Assembly: GCA_002482005.1 (NCBI GenBank)
Contig: DLFD01000059.1
Coordinates: forward strand, 108,343-172,342
DNA: 64,000 bases
DNA from: Lachnospiraceae bacterium UBA7729
Lineage (GTDB): Bacteria; Bacillota; Clostridia; Lachnospirales; Lachnospiraceae
Reading direction: 5' to 3'
In this document: positions 1 through 6,348 of the stretch, piece by piece
Layout: each line of letters starts with the position of its first letter
How positions within the stretch are numbered: the stretch's first letter is position 1
Program-made: the position numbers and the translations under genes
Notes under the pieces: model-generated
The model's input: the letters and a program-made list of their open reading frames with translations, nothing else
Told to the model about the DNA's origin: nothing
Database searches by the model: none

Positions 1-1
1 G

Positions 2-406
2 CTGAGGATGTTCCTTCAGTATGGCATCGATATGAGAAAAGTACCGGTTCCGGTATATCCGACTCAGCACTATCAGAACGGCGGTGTCGAGATCGATACG
101 GAGTGTGCAACCTCTATCGACAACCTGCTTGTCGCAGGCGAGTGCTCCGGCGGTGTCCATGGGCGCAACCGTCTGATGGGCAACTCTCTTCTTGATGTCA
201 TTGTCTTCGGACGTGATGCAGGAAAGAGCGCTGCTAAGAGAGCTGCTAAGGTTGAGCTTGGAACTCCTACTCTTGAGCATGTTGCAAGGTATGCTGCAGA
301 ACTGGAAGCTGCAGGCATTCATACCGGCAAGGTTTCTCCGCTGCTTCTTCCGAAGTATGCAAGACATGCAAGAGAGTACGAGCAGAGAGGATTCCAGTTC
401 CAGTAA
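2..406 (+). CDS. Fumarate reductase/succinate dehydrogenase-type flavoprotein, C-terminal part (cut by window edge)
   Basis: Only the last 134 or so codons are present; the frame is open to the window start, so the true start lies outside. The visible part carries two hallmarks of FAD-dependent fumarate reductase/succinate dehydrogenase flavoproteins: an HYQNGG segment (family form HYxxGG), and an FAD-contacting end with LLVAGECSGGVHGRNRLMGN followed by a helix. Family knowledge says this fold transfers hydride between FAD and fumarate/succinate-like dicarboxylates. It is followed by both subunits of a class I fumarase, which fits a fumarate-reducing branch (malate to fumarate to succinate). 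Whether it is soluble, membrane-bound or fused to a flavin/haem domain cannot be told without the N-terminus. The gene ends with two consecutive TAA codons. Confidence 0.85.
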   Translation: MRMFLQYGIDMRKVPVPVYPTQHYQNGGVEIDTECATSIDNLLVAGECSGGVHGRNRLMGNSLLDVIVFGRDAGKSAAKRAAKVELGTPTLEHVARYAAELEAAGIHTGKVSPLLLPKYARHAREYEQRGFQFQ

Positions 407-441
407 TAAGGGACTTCCGGTGCGTCAGATTTCAGGTAAAT

Positions 442-506
442 AAGGATAAGCTGGCGTGAATCTTAGCGTGATCGCGATAGTTTCCCCGTCAGCTTTTCTT
501 ATCCTT
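442..506 (+). other. Long stem-loop between the flavoprotein and fumarase genes
   Basis: A perfect 9-base arm pair (AAGGATAAG at 442-450 with CTTATCCTT at 498-506), extended by an inner CTGGCG/CGTCAG-like pairing, encloses about 45 bases. No U-run follows, so it does not look like an intrinsic terminator. It sits in the 231-base gap before the fumarase genes and could be a processing or stabilising structure. A second weaker pairing (GTCAC with GTGAC) lies around 543-579. No convincing promoter was found in the gap. Confidence 0.45.
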
Positions 507-637
507 GAAGAGGACGTTTCGGGTGAGAAAGAAAGCGCTATTGTCACGTCAGGATACATGGTATTCCAGGTAATGTGACTTAGCAGGAAAAACAAGCAGT
601 AACAGTCAACATCATATAATTTCACCGGAGGAGTTTC

Positions 638-1480
638 ATGAGAGACATAGACGTTAGCGTCATCACCGATGAGATCGAGAAGATGTGCATGCATGCAAAC
701 CGTCATCTTCCGAAGGATATGCAGGAAGGGATCAAAGCCTGCAGAGCCTGTGAGGACGGCCCGATCGCCTGCACCATCCTTGATCAGATCATTGATAACT
801 TCCAGACTGCAGACAAGGAAGAGGTCCCGATCTGCCAGGATACCGGCATGGCATGCATCTTTCTCGAAGTAGGACAGGAAGTCCACTTTACCGGAGGAGC
901 TCTTTACGATGCCATCAATGAAGGTGTCAGAAGAGGATATACAAAGGGATATCTGAGAAAGAGTGTCGAAGCCGACCCGATCCGCCGCGGCAACACCGGC
1001 GACAATACCCCGGCTATGATCACCGTGGACATCGTTCCGGGTGACAAGGTAAAGATCACGGTCGCACCGAAGGGATTCGGTTCCGAGAACATGAGCGCAC
1101 TGCGCATGTTCAAGCCGTCTGCAGGACTTCAGGGGATCAAGGACTTCATCCTTGAGACCGTTGAGAATGCAGGCCCGAACCCATGCCCGCCGATCGTTGT
1201 CGGTGTAGGCATCGGGGGAAACTTCGATCATGTCGCCCTTGCAGCCAAGAAGGCTCTTCTTCGTCCGGTCGATTCCCACAACCCGGATCCCTTCTATGCC
1301 GCACTGGAAGACGAGATGCTTGAGAAGATCAATGAACTTGGCATCGGTCCTCAGGGGCTTGGCGGAAAGACAACTGCGATCGGTGTCAACATCGAGACTC
1401 TCCCGACCCACATCGCCGGTATGCCGTGTGCAGTCAACATCAGCTGCCATGTTACAAGACATGAAACGGAGGTGATCTGA
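638..1480 (+). CDS. Class I fumarate hydratase, alpha subunit
   Basis: 280 residues, matching the N-terminal (catalytic cluster) half of two-subunit class I fumarases and the related L-tartrate dehydratase alpha. It interconverts fumarate and (S)-malate using a [4Fe-4S] cluster. Visible features: CQDTGMACIFLEVG near residue 73 (a cluster cysteine), a GNTGDNTPA segment, KGFGSENMSAL, and GVGIGGNFDHVALAAKKAL with a nearby NPCPP cysteine. The start ATG is preceded by GGAGGAG at 627-633. The beta subunit follows one base after the stop codon, so the two are surely co-translated. Fumarase and tartrate dehydratase subunits are hard to separate by eye. The flavoprotein neighbour favours fumarase. Confidence 0.92.
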   Translation: MRDIDVSVITDEIEKMCMHANRHLPKDMQEGIKACRACEDGPIACTILDQIIDNFQTADKEEVPICQDTGMACIFLEVGQEVHFTGGALYDAINEGVRRGYTKGYLRKSVEADPIRRGNTGDNTPAMITVDIVPGDKVKITVAPKGFGSENMSALRMFKPSAGLQGIKDFILETVENAGPNPCPPIVVGVGIGGNFDHVALAAKKALLRPVDSHNPDPFYAALEDEMLEKINELGIGPQGLGGKTTAIGVNIETLPTHIAGMPCAVNISCHVTRHETEVI

Positions 1481-1481
1481 G

Positions 1482-2060
1482 ATGGCTGAAGAACTTCGCC
1501 GTATCCAGCTCCCGCTTACTCCGGAGCTTGCAAAGACGCTTCACATGGGAGACAACGTTCTCCTTACCGGAACCATCTACACCGCCCGCGACGCGGCTCA
1601 TGAGCGCATGACAGAAAACCTGAAGAAGGGGATCCCGCTTCCGTTCGATCCAAAGGACGCAACGATCTACTATGTAGGACCGACCCCGGCCGAGCCTGGC
1701 AAGGTCATCGGGTCTGCAGGACCGACAACGGCAGGACGTATGGACAAGTGGGCGCCGGAGATGATCTCTCTCGGAGCACGCGGAATGATCGGCAAAGGCA
1801 AGCGTTCTGCTTCCGTGATCGAAGCTGTAAAGAAATACAGCGGCTGCTATTTCGGGGCAATCGGCGGAGCAGGAGCTCTTCTTGCAAAGCACATCAAGAA
1901 GTGCAGGCTGATCGCTTATGAGGACCTTGGCCCTGAGGCGATCAGAGAACTCTATGTGGAAGATTTCCCTGTCACCGTCATCATCGACTGCGAAGGCAAC
2001 GACCTCTACAAGAGTGGCAGAGCAGAGTATCTGAAGCTTCATAACGAGAAGAAGCAGTGA
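1482..2060 (+). CDS. Class I fumarate hydratase, beta subunit
   Basis: 192 residues, the usual length for the separate beta subunit (swivelling domain) of class I fumarase. Recognisable stretches are LLTGTIYTARDAAHERM, YYVGPTPAEPGKVIGSAGPTT (split by family-typical residues), GARGMIGKGKRS and FGAIGGAGALLAKHI. The beta subunit forms the active site together with the preceding alpha subunit. A strong GGAGGTGATC lies at 1468-1475 inside the end of the alpha gene and sets this start. A clear intrinsic terminator follows, closing the unit. Confidence 0.92.
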   Translation: MAEELRRIQLPLTPELAKTLHMGDNVLLTGTIYTARDAAHERMTENLKKGIPLPFDPKDATIYYVGPTPAEPGKVIGSAGPTTAGRMDKWAPEMISLGARGMIGKGKRSASVIEAVKKYSGCYFGAIGGAGALLAKHIKKCRLIAYEDLGPEAIRELYVEDFPVTVIIDCEGNDLYKSGRAEYLKLHNEKKQ

Positions 2061-2085
2061 CCGGAGTCTCATCCTCCAAAATTAC

Positions 2086-2126
2086 AGCACCCGTCTTCCT
2101 GTTTATAGGAAGACAGGTGCTTTTTA
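2086..2126 (+). terminator. Intrinsic terminator after the fumarase genes
   Basis: Stem AGCACC-GTCTTCC with GGAAGAC-GGTGCT, one mismatch, short loop of about 8 bases, then TTTTTA. It is placed 26 bases after the fumarase beta stop. Confidence 0.88.
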
Positions 2127-2138
2127 TTATGTTATAAT
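2110..2138 (+). promoter_or_regulatory. Sigma-A-type promoter for yhbY
   Basis: An extended -10 (TGTTATAAT, hexamer 2133-2138) lies 17 bases after AAGACA (2110-2115), a 4 of 6 match to TTGACA. It overlaps the 3' arm of the preceding terminator and sits about 37 bases before the yhbY start. Inference from sequence only. Confidence 0.6.
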
Positions 2139-2175
2139 GTTGTGGAATGCGTTTTTTTATTGTGAGGAATATCAT

Positions 2176-2490
2176 ATGACAAGTAAACAGAGAGCATATC
2201 TGAAAAGTCTGGCGTCCAACATGGATACGATCCTCCAGGTAGGCAAGGAGGGTCTTTCCCCGGAGTGCACCGCTTCCATATCAGAGGCACTGGCTGCAAG
2301 AGAGCTGATCAAGATCGGTATCCTTCAGAATTATGACGGAGACCTGGACGAACTTGCAAGGACCGCCGCGGAGCGCACACGTTCCCAGCTGGTGCAGGTC
2401 ATCGGCAGAAAGTTTGTGCTTTACAAGGAAGGCAAAGATGAGAAGAAAAAGATCATTCTTCCTTCGGCAGGCAGAAAGAAGGAAGAATGA
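2176..2490 (+). CDS. yhbY: YhbY/CRM-domain RNA-binding protein
   Basis: 104 residues from the ATG at 2176; GTGAGGA at 2162-2168 gives correct spacing, whereas an in-frame ATG at 2137 lies inside the promoter region. The whole protein is one CRM domain: K-Q-R-AYLKSLA at the start, the LQVGKEGLSPE loop (family GxxGLT-like), then a KIGIL strand and VIGRKFVLYKE. Members bind pre-50S ribosomal particles and help assembly. It overlaps the next open frame by four bases. In many Firmicutes yhbY sits with nadD, yqeK and rsfS, exactly as here. Confidence 0.93.
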   Translation: MTSKQRAYLKSLASNMDTILQVGKEGLSPECTASISEALAARELIKIGILQNYDGDLDELARTAAERTRSQLVQVIGRKFVLYKEGKDEKKKIILPSAGRKKEE

Positions 2491-2543
2491 CCGGTGATAC
2501 AGAGATCCCGGAAGATCCGCATGCTGTGAACGGAGAGAACGCC

Positions 2544-3164
2544 ATGCGTAAAAAGATAGGCATCATGGGAGGCACATTTGACCCCATCCATATTGGTCAT
2601 CTGATCCTGGGCGAAAGTGCCTTCATGCAGCTTGGGCTGGATAAAGTCCTGTTCATGCCATCCGGCAACCCTCCTCACAAGAGGAAGCGGGACGGCGCAG
2701 CCAACGAGCAGAGAGTAGAGATGGTCCGCCTTGCCATCGAGGGCAATGAGCACTTCGAGCTTTCCCTCGAGGAGATGCGGGAGGATGGATACACCTACAC
2801 GAAGGAAACTCTCCTGAGACTTACAAGGGAGAATCCTGACACAGACTACTACTTTATCATGGGTGCGGATTCCCTCCTTCAGTTTGATACCTGGAGGCAG
2901 CCTGAGGAGATCGCTAAGCTCTGCGTCATCGCTGTGGCAGTCAGAGATGGGATGCCCTCCGAAGAGTTTGATGCCGAGATCAGCCGGATGAAGGCAAAGT
3001 ATCATGCCGATATCCGTAAGCTTACCAGTCCGAACCTTGATATCGCTTCCCATATGATCCGGAAGTGGGTCAGGGAGGGCAGCAGCATCCGATATTATGT
3101 GCCGGAATCTGTGAGAAAGTACATCTATGACAGCGAGGTCTATACATGCAGTACGATTTCATAA
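2544..3164 (+). CDS. nadD: Nicotinate-nucleotide adenylyltransferase
   Basis: 206 residues. It adenylates nicotinate mononucleotide to deamido-NAD with ATP, a late step of NAD synthesis. The nucleotidyltransferase signature GGTFDPIHIGHL is at residues 9-20, followed by PSGNPPHK and the YYFIMGADSLLQF block. The family's C-terminal ISSTxIR-like motif is represented by ASHMIRKWVREG. The frame is open back to 2487, but the ATG at 2544 has GGAGAG (2532-2537) and begins at the conserved MRKKIGIMGG. Its 3' end overlaps yqeK by 19 bases. Confidence 0.93.
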   Translation: MRKKIGIMGGTFDPIHIGHLILGESAFMQLGLDKVLFMPSGNPPHKRKRDGAANEQRVEMVRLAIEGNEHFELSLEEMREDGYTYTKETLLRLTRENPDTDYYFIMGADSLLQFDTWRQPEEIAKLCVIAVAVRDGMPSEEFDAEISRMKAKYHADIRKLTSPNLDIASHMIRKWVREGSSIRYYVPESVRKYIYDSEVYTCSTIS

Positions 3165-3754
3165 AACTTGAGCACCGTCTGAAAAAAGAACTGGATGAAG
3201 ACCGATACCAGCATACACTCGGAGTGATGTTCACTGCTTCGGCGCTTGCCATGTGCCACGGGGGAGATATCCAGCAGGCGGAATGTGCAGGACTTCTTCA
3301 TGACTGTGCAAAGTGCATCCCGAATGACAAAAAGCTGAAGATGTGCGAAGAGTATGGGATCGAGGTCACGCCTACTGAGCGGAAAGCGCAGTTTCTGCTT
3401 CATTCCAAGCTGGGTGCGTACCTTGCGAAAGCTCAGTATGGGATCGAAGATGAAGAGATTCTGAGCGCGATCAGATGGCACACGACCGGGAGACCGAACA
3501 TGTCCCGGCTTGAGAAGATCATCTTCATAGCAGATTACATCGAGCCCCGCAGGAATAAGGCAGAACATCTTCCGGAGATCAGACAGCTGGCATTCCAGGA
3601 CCTGAACCAGACGGTCCTCAGGATTCTCGAAGATACCCTCCACTACCTCGACAGGGGGAAGGGGGAAGTAGACGAGATGAGCAGGAGTGCGTTCCGGTAT
3701 TATTACAATCTGTTCGGCAATCCGGATGATAAGGGAAGATCTCTTACAGAATAA
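3146..3754 (+). CDS. yqeK: YqeK family HD-domain nucleotidase (diadenosine tetraphosphate hydrolase)
   Basis: 202 residues with an HD-domain metal-binding set: RYQHTLGV (His near residue 19), CAGLLHDCAK (HD pair near 50), and later HSKLGAYLA and IRWHTTGR. Gram-positive YqeK proteins hydrolyse Ap4A symmetrically to two ADP. The gene begins inside the last codons of nadD, implying coupled translation, with AGCGAGG upstream. Its position between nadD and rsfS is the standard Firmicutes order. The family assignment is firm; the Ap4A activity is from family knowledge. Confidence 0.9.
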   Translation: MQYDFIKLEHRLKKELDEDRYQHTLGVMFTASALAMCHGGDIQQAECAGLLHDCAKCIPNDKKLKMCEEYGIEVTPTERKAQFLLHSKLGAYLAKAQYGIEDEEILSAIRWHTTGRPNMSRLEKIIFIADYIEPRRNKAEHLPEIRQLAFQDLNQTVLRILEDTLHYLDRGKGEVDEMSRSAFRYYYNLFGNPDDKGRSLTE

Positions 3755-3820
3755 GCAGCAGGCTGAAACATCATCATGAAAGCTGCCCGGCTGAAAGAAC
3801 ACATACGGAGGTTAACGTAG

Positions 3821-4192
3821 ATGGCAGAAGAAAAGTCCAGGAAGATGGCAAGCCTTGCTTACCATGCACTGGAGGATAAGAAAGGCGCAGAGATCAGCGT
3901 GATCGATATCAGCAAGGTCAGCGTGATCGCGGATTATTTCATCATCGCATCCGGTGAGAACCGCAGTCAGGTGCAGGCTATGGCTGATAATGTCGAGGAG
4001 ACTCTCGGCAGAGCCGGATATCCGCCCAAGGATATGGAAGGATACCGCAATGCAAACTGGGTCCTTCTCGATTTCGGAGACCTTGTCGTCCATATCTTCG
4101 ACCGTGAGAATCGTGTCTTCTATGACCTTGAGCGCATCTGGCGCGACGGGACCAGGACAACGATCGAAGAACTGGAAAAACAGGACCAATAA
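3821..4192 (+). CDS. rsfS: Ribosomal silencing factor RsfS (Iojap family)
   Basis: 123 residues, full length for the family. Typical segments: an N-terminal helix, DISKVSVIADYFIIASGENRS at residues 27-47 (Iojap DxxxxS-x-x-DYFVI-like block), and GYRNANWVLLDFGDLVVHIF at about 74-93. RsfS binds uL14 on the large subunit and blocks subunit joining when nutrients are short. The ribosome site CGGAGGTT is at 3806-3813. It is the last ribosome-linked gene of the yhbY-nadD-yqeK-rsfS run. Confidence 0.93.
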   Translation: MAEEKSRKMASLAYHALEDKKGAEISVIDISKVSVIADYFIIASGENRSQVQAMADNVEETLGRAGYPPKDMEGYRNANWVLLDFGDLVVHIFDRENRVFYDLERIWRDGTRTTIEELEKQDQ

Positions 4193-4216
4193 TCAGAAAA
4201 GTTAGGAGATAGAGCA

Positions 4217-5293
4217 ATGGCAGTCGACCAGGCATTCATCATTCAGCAGTTAATGAATAAGGAAGTGCTATATGCAGCTTTCTGCATGAACACGAAGATG
4301 CCTTTCATTATCTGTGATCCGGAAACTTACAATGATCAGGTATGGGTCTTCGACAGCGAAGATGTCCTGAAGAAGTTTATCCAGGATTATGCTGAAAAGA
4401 AGTATATCATCCGCGGGGCAAAGATGGAAAAGAAGCAGTTCCCGGGCTTCTTTGCGTCCCTCTACACTCTTGATGTGAATGAGATCGTGTTCGCGGAAGC
4501 GGGATCCACGACGGATATCGCACTCAGCGCGATCATCAGGCGCCCGGATTTTTCAAAACTTCCGGTCATCTCAAGACCGGTCGAGAATCCTTCCCTTCAG
4601 CTCTCCGGTCTGTATTTCATGCAGGAAGCGACCAGACAGATCCCGAACGAGCAGAAGGAAAACCTTCAGGACCTGAACGAAGAGTTCTCGGCAAACCTCG
4701 CATCGGCCCGCTACGTCGTTGCAATCCTTCCGAAGGAAGGTGAGGGGAGCCTTCAGGAGAAGCTTTCGAAGCACCAGTTTTCCGTCCCTGTACTGAACCT
4801 GAAAAACGGAAAGAAGTTTGTTCCGTGCTTCTCGGACCAGTTCGAATTCGACAAGTTCAGAAGAGGAGATAAGAAGCTCCTGGAACTTGCAGTTCCGCTC
4901 CCTGGCCTTATGCAGTATCTTGGAAATGGCACGGACGGATTCATGCTGAACCCGATGGGAATGTCCATGGCGCTCACTCCGGAACTGATCAGCGCGATCG
5001 AGAAGGCTTTCCCGGACCGTGTGAAGGCCGGCGTCGAGGCTGCGACAAACGTGGTGAAGGAAGCGGCAAAGCAACTGACTGCGGCTCAGAAGGCTCGCGC
5101 GGAGGCTCAGCAGGAAGCGAAGAAGAAGCCCCAGGAACAAAAGAAGAGTGAGATCCCGGTGAGTCACCTCCCCGGCCATTCCAAAGTCCTTACGCCATTC
5201 GGCCAGAAGACTGCTCAGGCAAAGCCGGAGGCGCCTGCGCCTGTCTACCGCCCGGTGAAGAAAGAGGATCAGAAACCGGAGGAGAAGCAGTAA
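4217..5293 (+). CDS. SseB-domain protein with lysine/proline-rich tail
   Basis: 358 residues. Two stretches resemble the SseB N-terminal fold: residues 15-115, and a clearer one at about 165-260 (VPVLNLKNGKKFVPCFSDQ, then LPGLMQYLGNGTDGFMLNP). The last 75 residues are a low-complexity Ala/Lys/Glu/Pro tail. No signal peptide or membrane segment is visible. The gene starts 24 bases after rsfS with TTAGGAGA upstream and is probably in the same transcript. SseB-fold proteins lack an agreed enzymatic role, so I give none. It is followed by a strong terminator. Confidence 0.75.
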   Translation: MAVDQAFIIQQLMNKEVLYAAFCMNTKMPFIICDPETYNDQVWVFDSEDVLKKFIQDYAEKKYIIRGAKMEKKQFPGFFASLYTLDVNEIVFAEAGSTTDIALSAIIRRPDFSKLPVISRPVENPSLQLSGLYFMQEATRQIPNEQKENLQDLNEEFSANLASARYVVAILPKEGEGSLQEKLSKHQFSVPVLNLKNGKKFVPCFSDQFEFDKFRRGDKKLLELAVPLPGLMQYLGNGTDGFMLNPMGMSMALTPELISAIEKAFPDRVKAGVEAATNVVKEAAKQLTAAQKARAEAQQEAKKKPQEQKKSEIPVSHLPGHSKVLTPFGQKTAQAKPEAPAPVYRPVKKEDQKPEEKQ

Positions 5294-5306
5294 GAAAGAT
5301 ATAAGA

Positions 5307-5366
5307 AAAGTCAGGCTGCGGCCCGCATCCCATATATCGGATGCCGGACCTGCAGTCTGACTTTTT
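5307..5366 (+). terminator. Intrinsic terminator after the SseB-domain gene
   Basis: Arms AAAAGTCAG-CTGC and GCAG-CTGACTTTTTT, with an inner GCATCC/GGATGC stem, followed by a T-run. The A/T ends make it potentially bidirectional, but lexA ends further right, so it mainly serves the rightward operon. Confidence 0.85.
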
Positions 5367-5405
5367 TGATTCAGAAGATAGGAATATAGAATATATCCTT
5401 CGTAT

Positions 5406-5463
5406 CCGGATGACCGGGATCATCTCACCAGACACCGGATGACCAGGATCATCTCATCAGACG
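5406..5463. repeat. 29-base tandem duplication over the lexA stop codon
   Basis: Bases 5406-5434 and 5435-5463 are two adjacent near-identical 29-base copies (three differences). The second copy contains the last lexA codons and its stop; the first lies just downstream of the gene. Confidence 0.9.
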
Positions 5464-6069
5464 GAAGACTCCGAATACTTTTCCCAGGATCTGCAGCCTG
5501 TCTCTGACGATGATCGGGTCCATCTCGTCATTCTCGGGCTGAAGTCTGATGTAGCCTTTCTCCTTGTAGAATGTCTTGACAGTAGCGGAGTCATCGATCA
5601 GAGCTACGACCACATCGCCGTTCTTGGCTGTGTTTTTCTCCTCGACGAGCACCAGGTCACCATTATTGATTCCTATATTGATCATACTGTTTCCTTTGAC
5701 GCGCAGCATGAAGGAAGGATTCTTCGGCATGTACTCAGCCGGGATCGGGAAGTAATTCTCAATATTCTGAACCGCCAGGATCGGGACTCCGGCTGCCACC
5801 TGGCCGACGATCGGCACATTCGCGATCTCGCGCCTGGTCAGATTGAAGGAATCGTCTACGATCTCGATCGCACGCGGCTTGGTCGGGTCCCGACGGATGT
5901 ATCCGTTCTTCTCCAGTGTCTCAAGATGGGAATGGACGGAAGATGTGGACTTCAGATGGACAGCATCGCAGATCTCACGGACGGTCGGAGGATATCCGTG
6001 ATTGAGGATCTCGCTCTTCAGAAAGTCGAGGATCTCCTGCTGTTTCTTTGAGATCTTGCCGTATGCCAT
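5449..6069 (-). CDS. lexA: LexA, SOS-response repressor and autoprotease
   Basis: 206 residues. The N-terminal winged helix-turn-helix is at about 5-65 (TVREICDAVHLKSTSSVHSHL). The S24 peptidase domain follows: cleavage site VGQVAAGVPILA (Ala-Gly bond), catalytic Ser in VKGNSMINIGI and catalytic Lys in DDSATVKTFYKE. Activated RecA triggers self-cleavage and relieves repression. An open frame extends to 6222, but the ATG at 6069 has GGGAGGTT (6073-6080) and matches family starts. It is expressed alone, leftward, from the promoter at 6107-6135, which holds its own LexA box. Confidence 0.96.
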   Translation of the reverse strand: MAYGKISKKQQEILDFLKSEILNHGYPPTVREICDAVHLKSTSSVHSHLETLEKNGYIRRDPTKPRAIEIVDDSFNLTRREIANVPIVGQVAAGVPILAVQNIENYFPIPAEYMPKNPSFMLRVKGNSMINIGINNGDLVLVEEKNTAKNGDVVVALIDDSATVKTFYKEKGYIRLQPENDEMDPIIVRDRLQILGKVFGVFRLMR

Positions 6070-6106
6070 AAAAACCTCCCGTGAATCATCATTGATAGTA
6101 TATGAT

Positions 6107-6135
6107 ATTTTAACATAGGAATATTCAGAATGCAA
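6107..6135 (-). promoter_or_regulatory. lexA: lexA promoter
   Basis: On the minus strand, TTGCAT (6130-6135), a 17-base spacer and TAAAAT (6107-6112), about 38 bases before the lexA start codon. Confidence 0.75.
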
Positions 6136-6145
6136 ACACCTGTTC
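6134..6145 (-). promoter_or_regulatory. LexA operator (SOS box) at the lexA promoter
   Basis: GAACAGGTGTTT on the minus strand fits the Gram-positive form GAAC-N4-GTTY and overlaps the edge of the -35 hexamer, the expected arrangement for autorepression. A half-matching copy, GAACATATTTTT, lies at 6147-6158. Confidence 0.7.
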
Positions 6146-6254
6146 CAAAAATATGTTCGGCCTGAGGCCGTGCTGCCTGCAGATCCGGGAGGACGGGGAC
6201 GAAAGAAAATCGGTTTATTCATTTTTTCTTAATGAAATGAATCATCCCCCTTCA

Positions 6255-6283
6255 TTGTTATTCCTGGGCCGTGATGTTATAAT
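6255..6283 (+). promoter_or_regulatory. Promoter of the DUF1002 gene, extended -10
   Basis: TTGTTA (6255-6260), a 17-base spacer, then TATAAT (6278-6283) with TG one base upstream. The leader carries a GGCTCC/GGAGCC stem (6302-6307 with 6320-6325) just before the ribosome site. Confidence 0.8.
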
Positions 6284-6348
6284 TCTGTCAGATATCAAAA
6301 AGGCTCCCTGTATCTCACCGGAGCCATTCTTTCAGGAGGAAAAGATCT

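Noticed and set aside
615..620. TATAAT as a fumarase promoter
   Set aside because: It lies only 18 bases before the start codon, so transcription would begin inside the ribosome site; no -35 is present.
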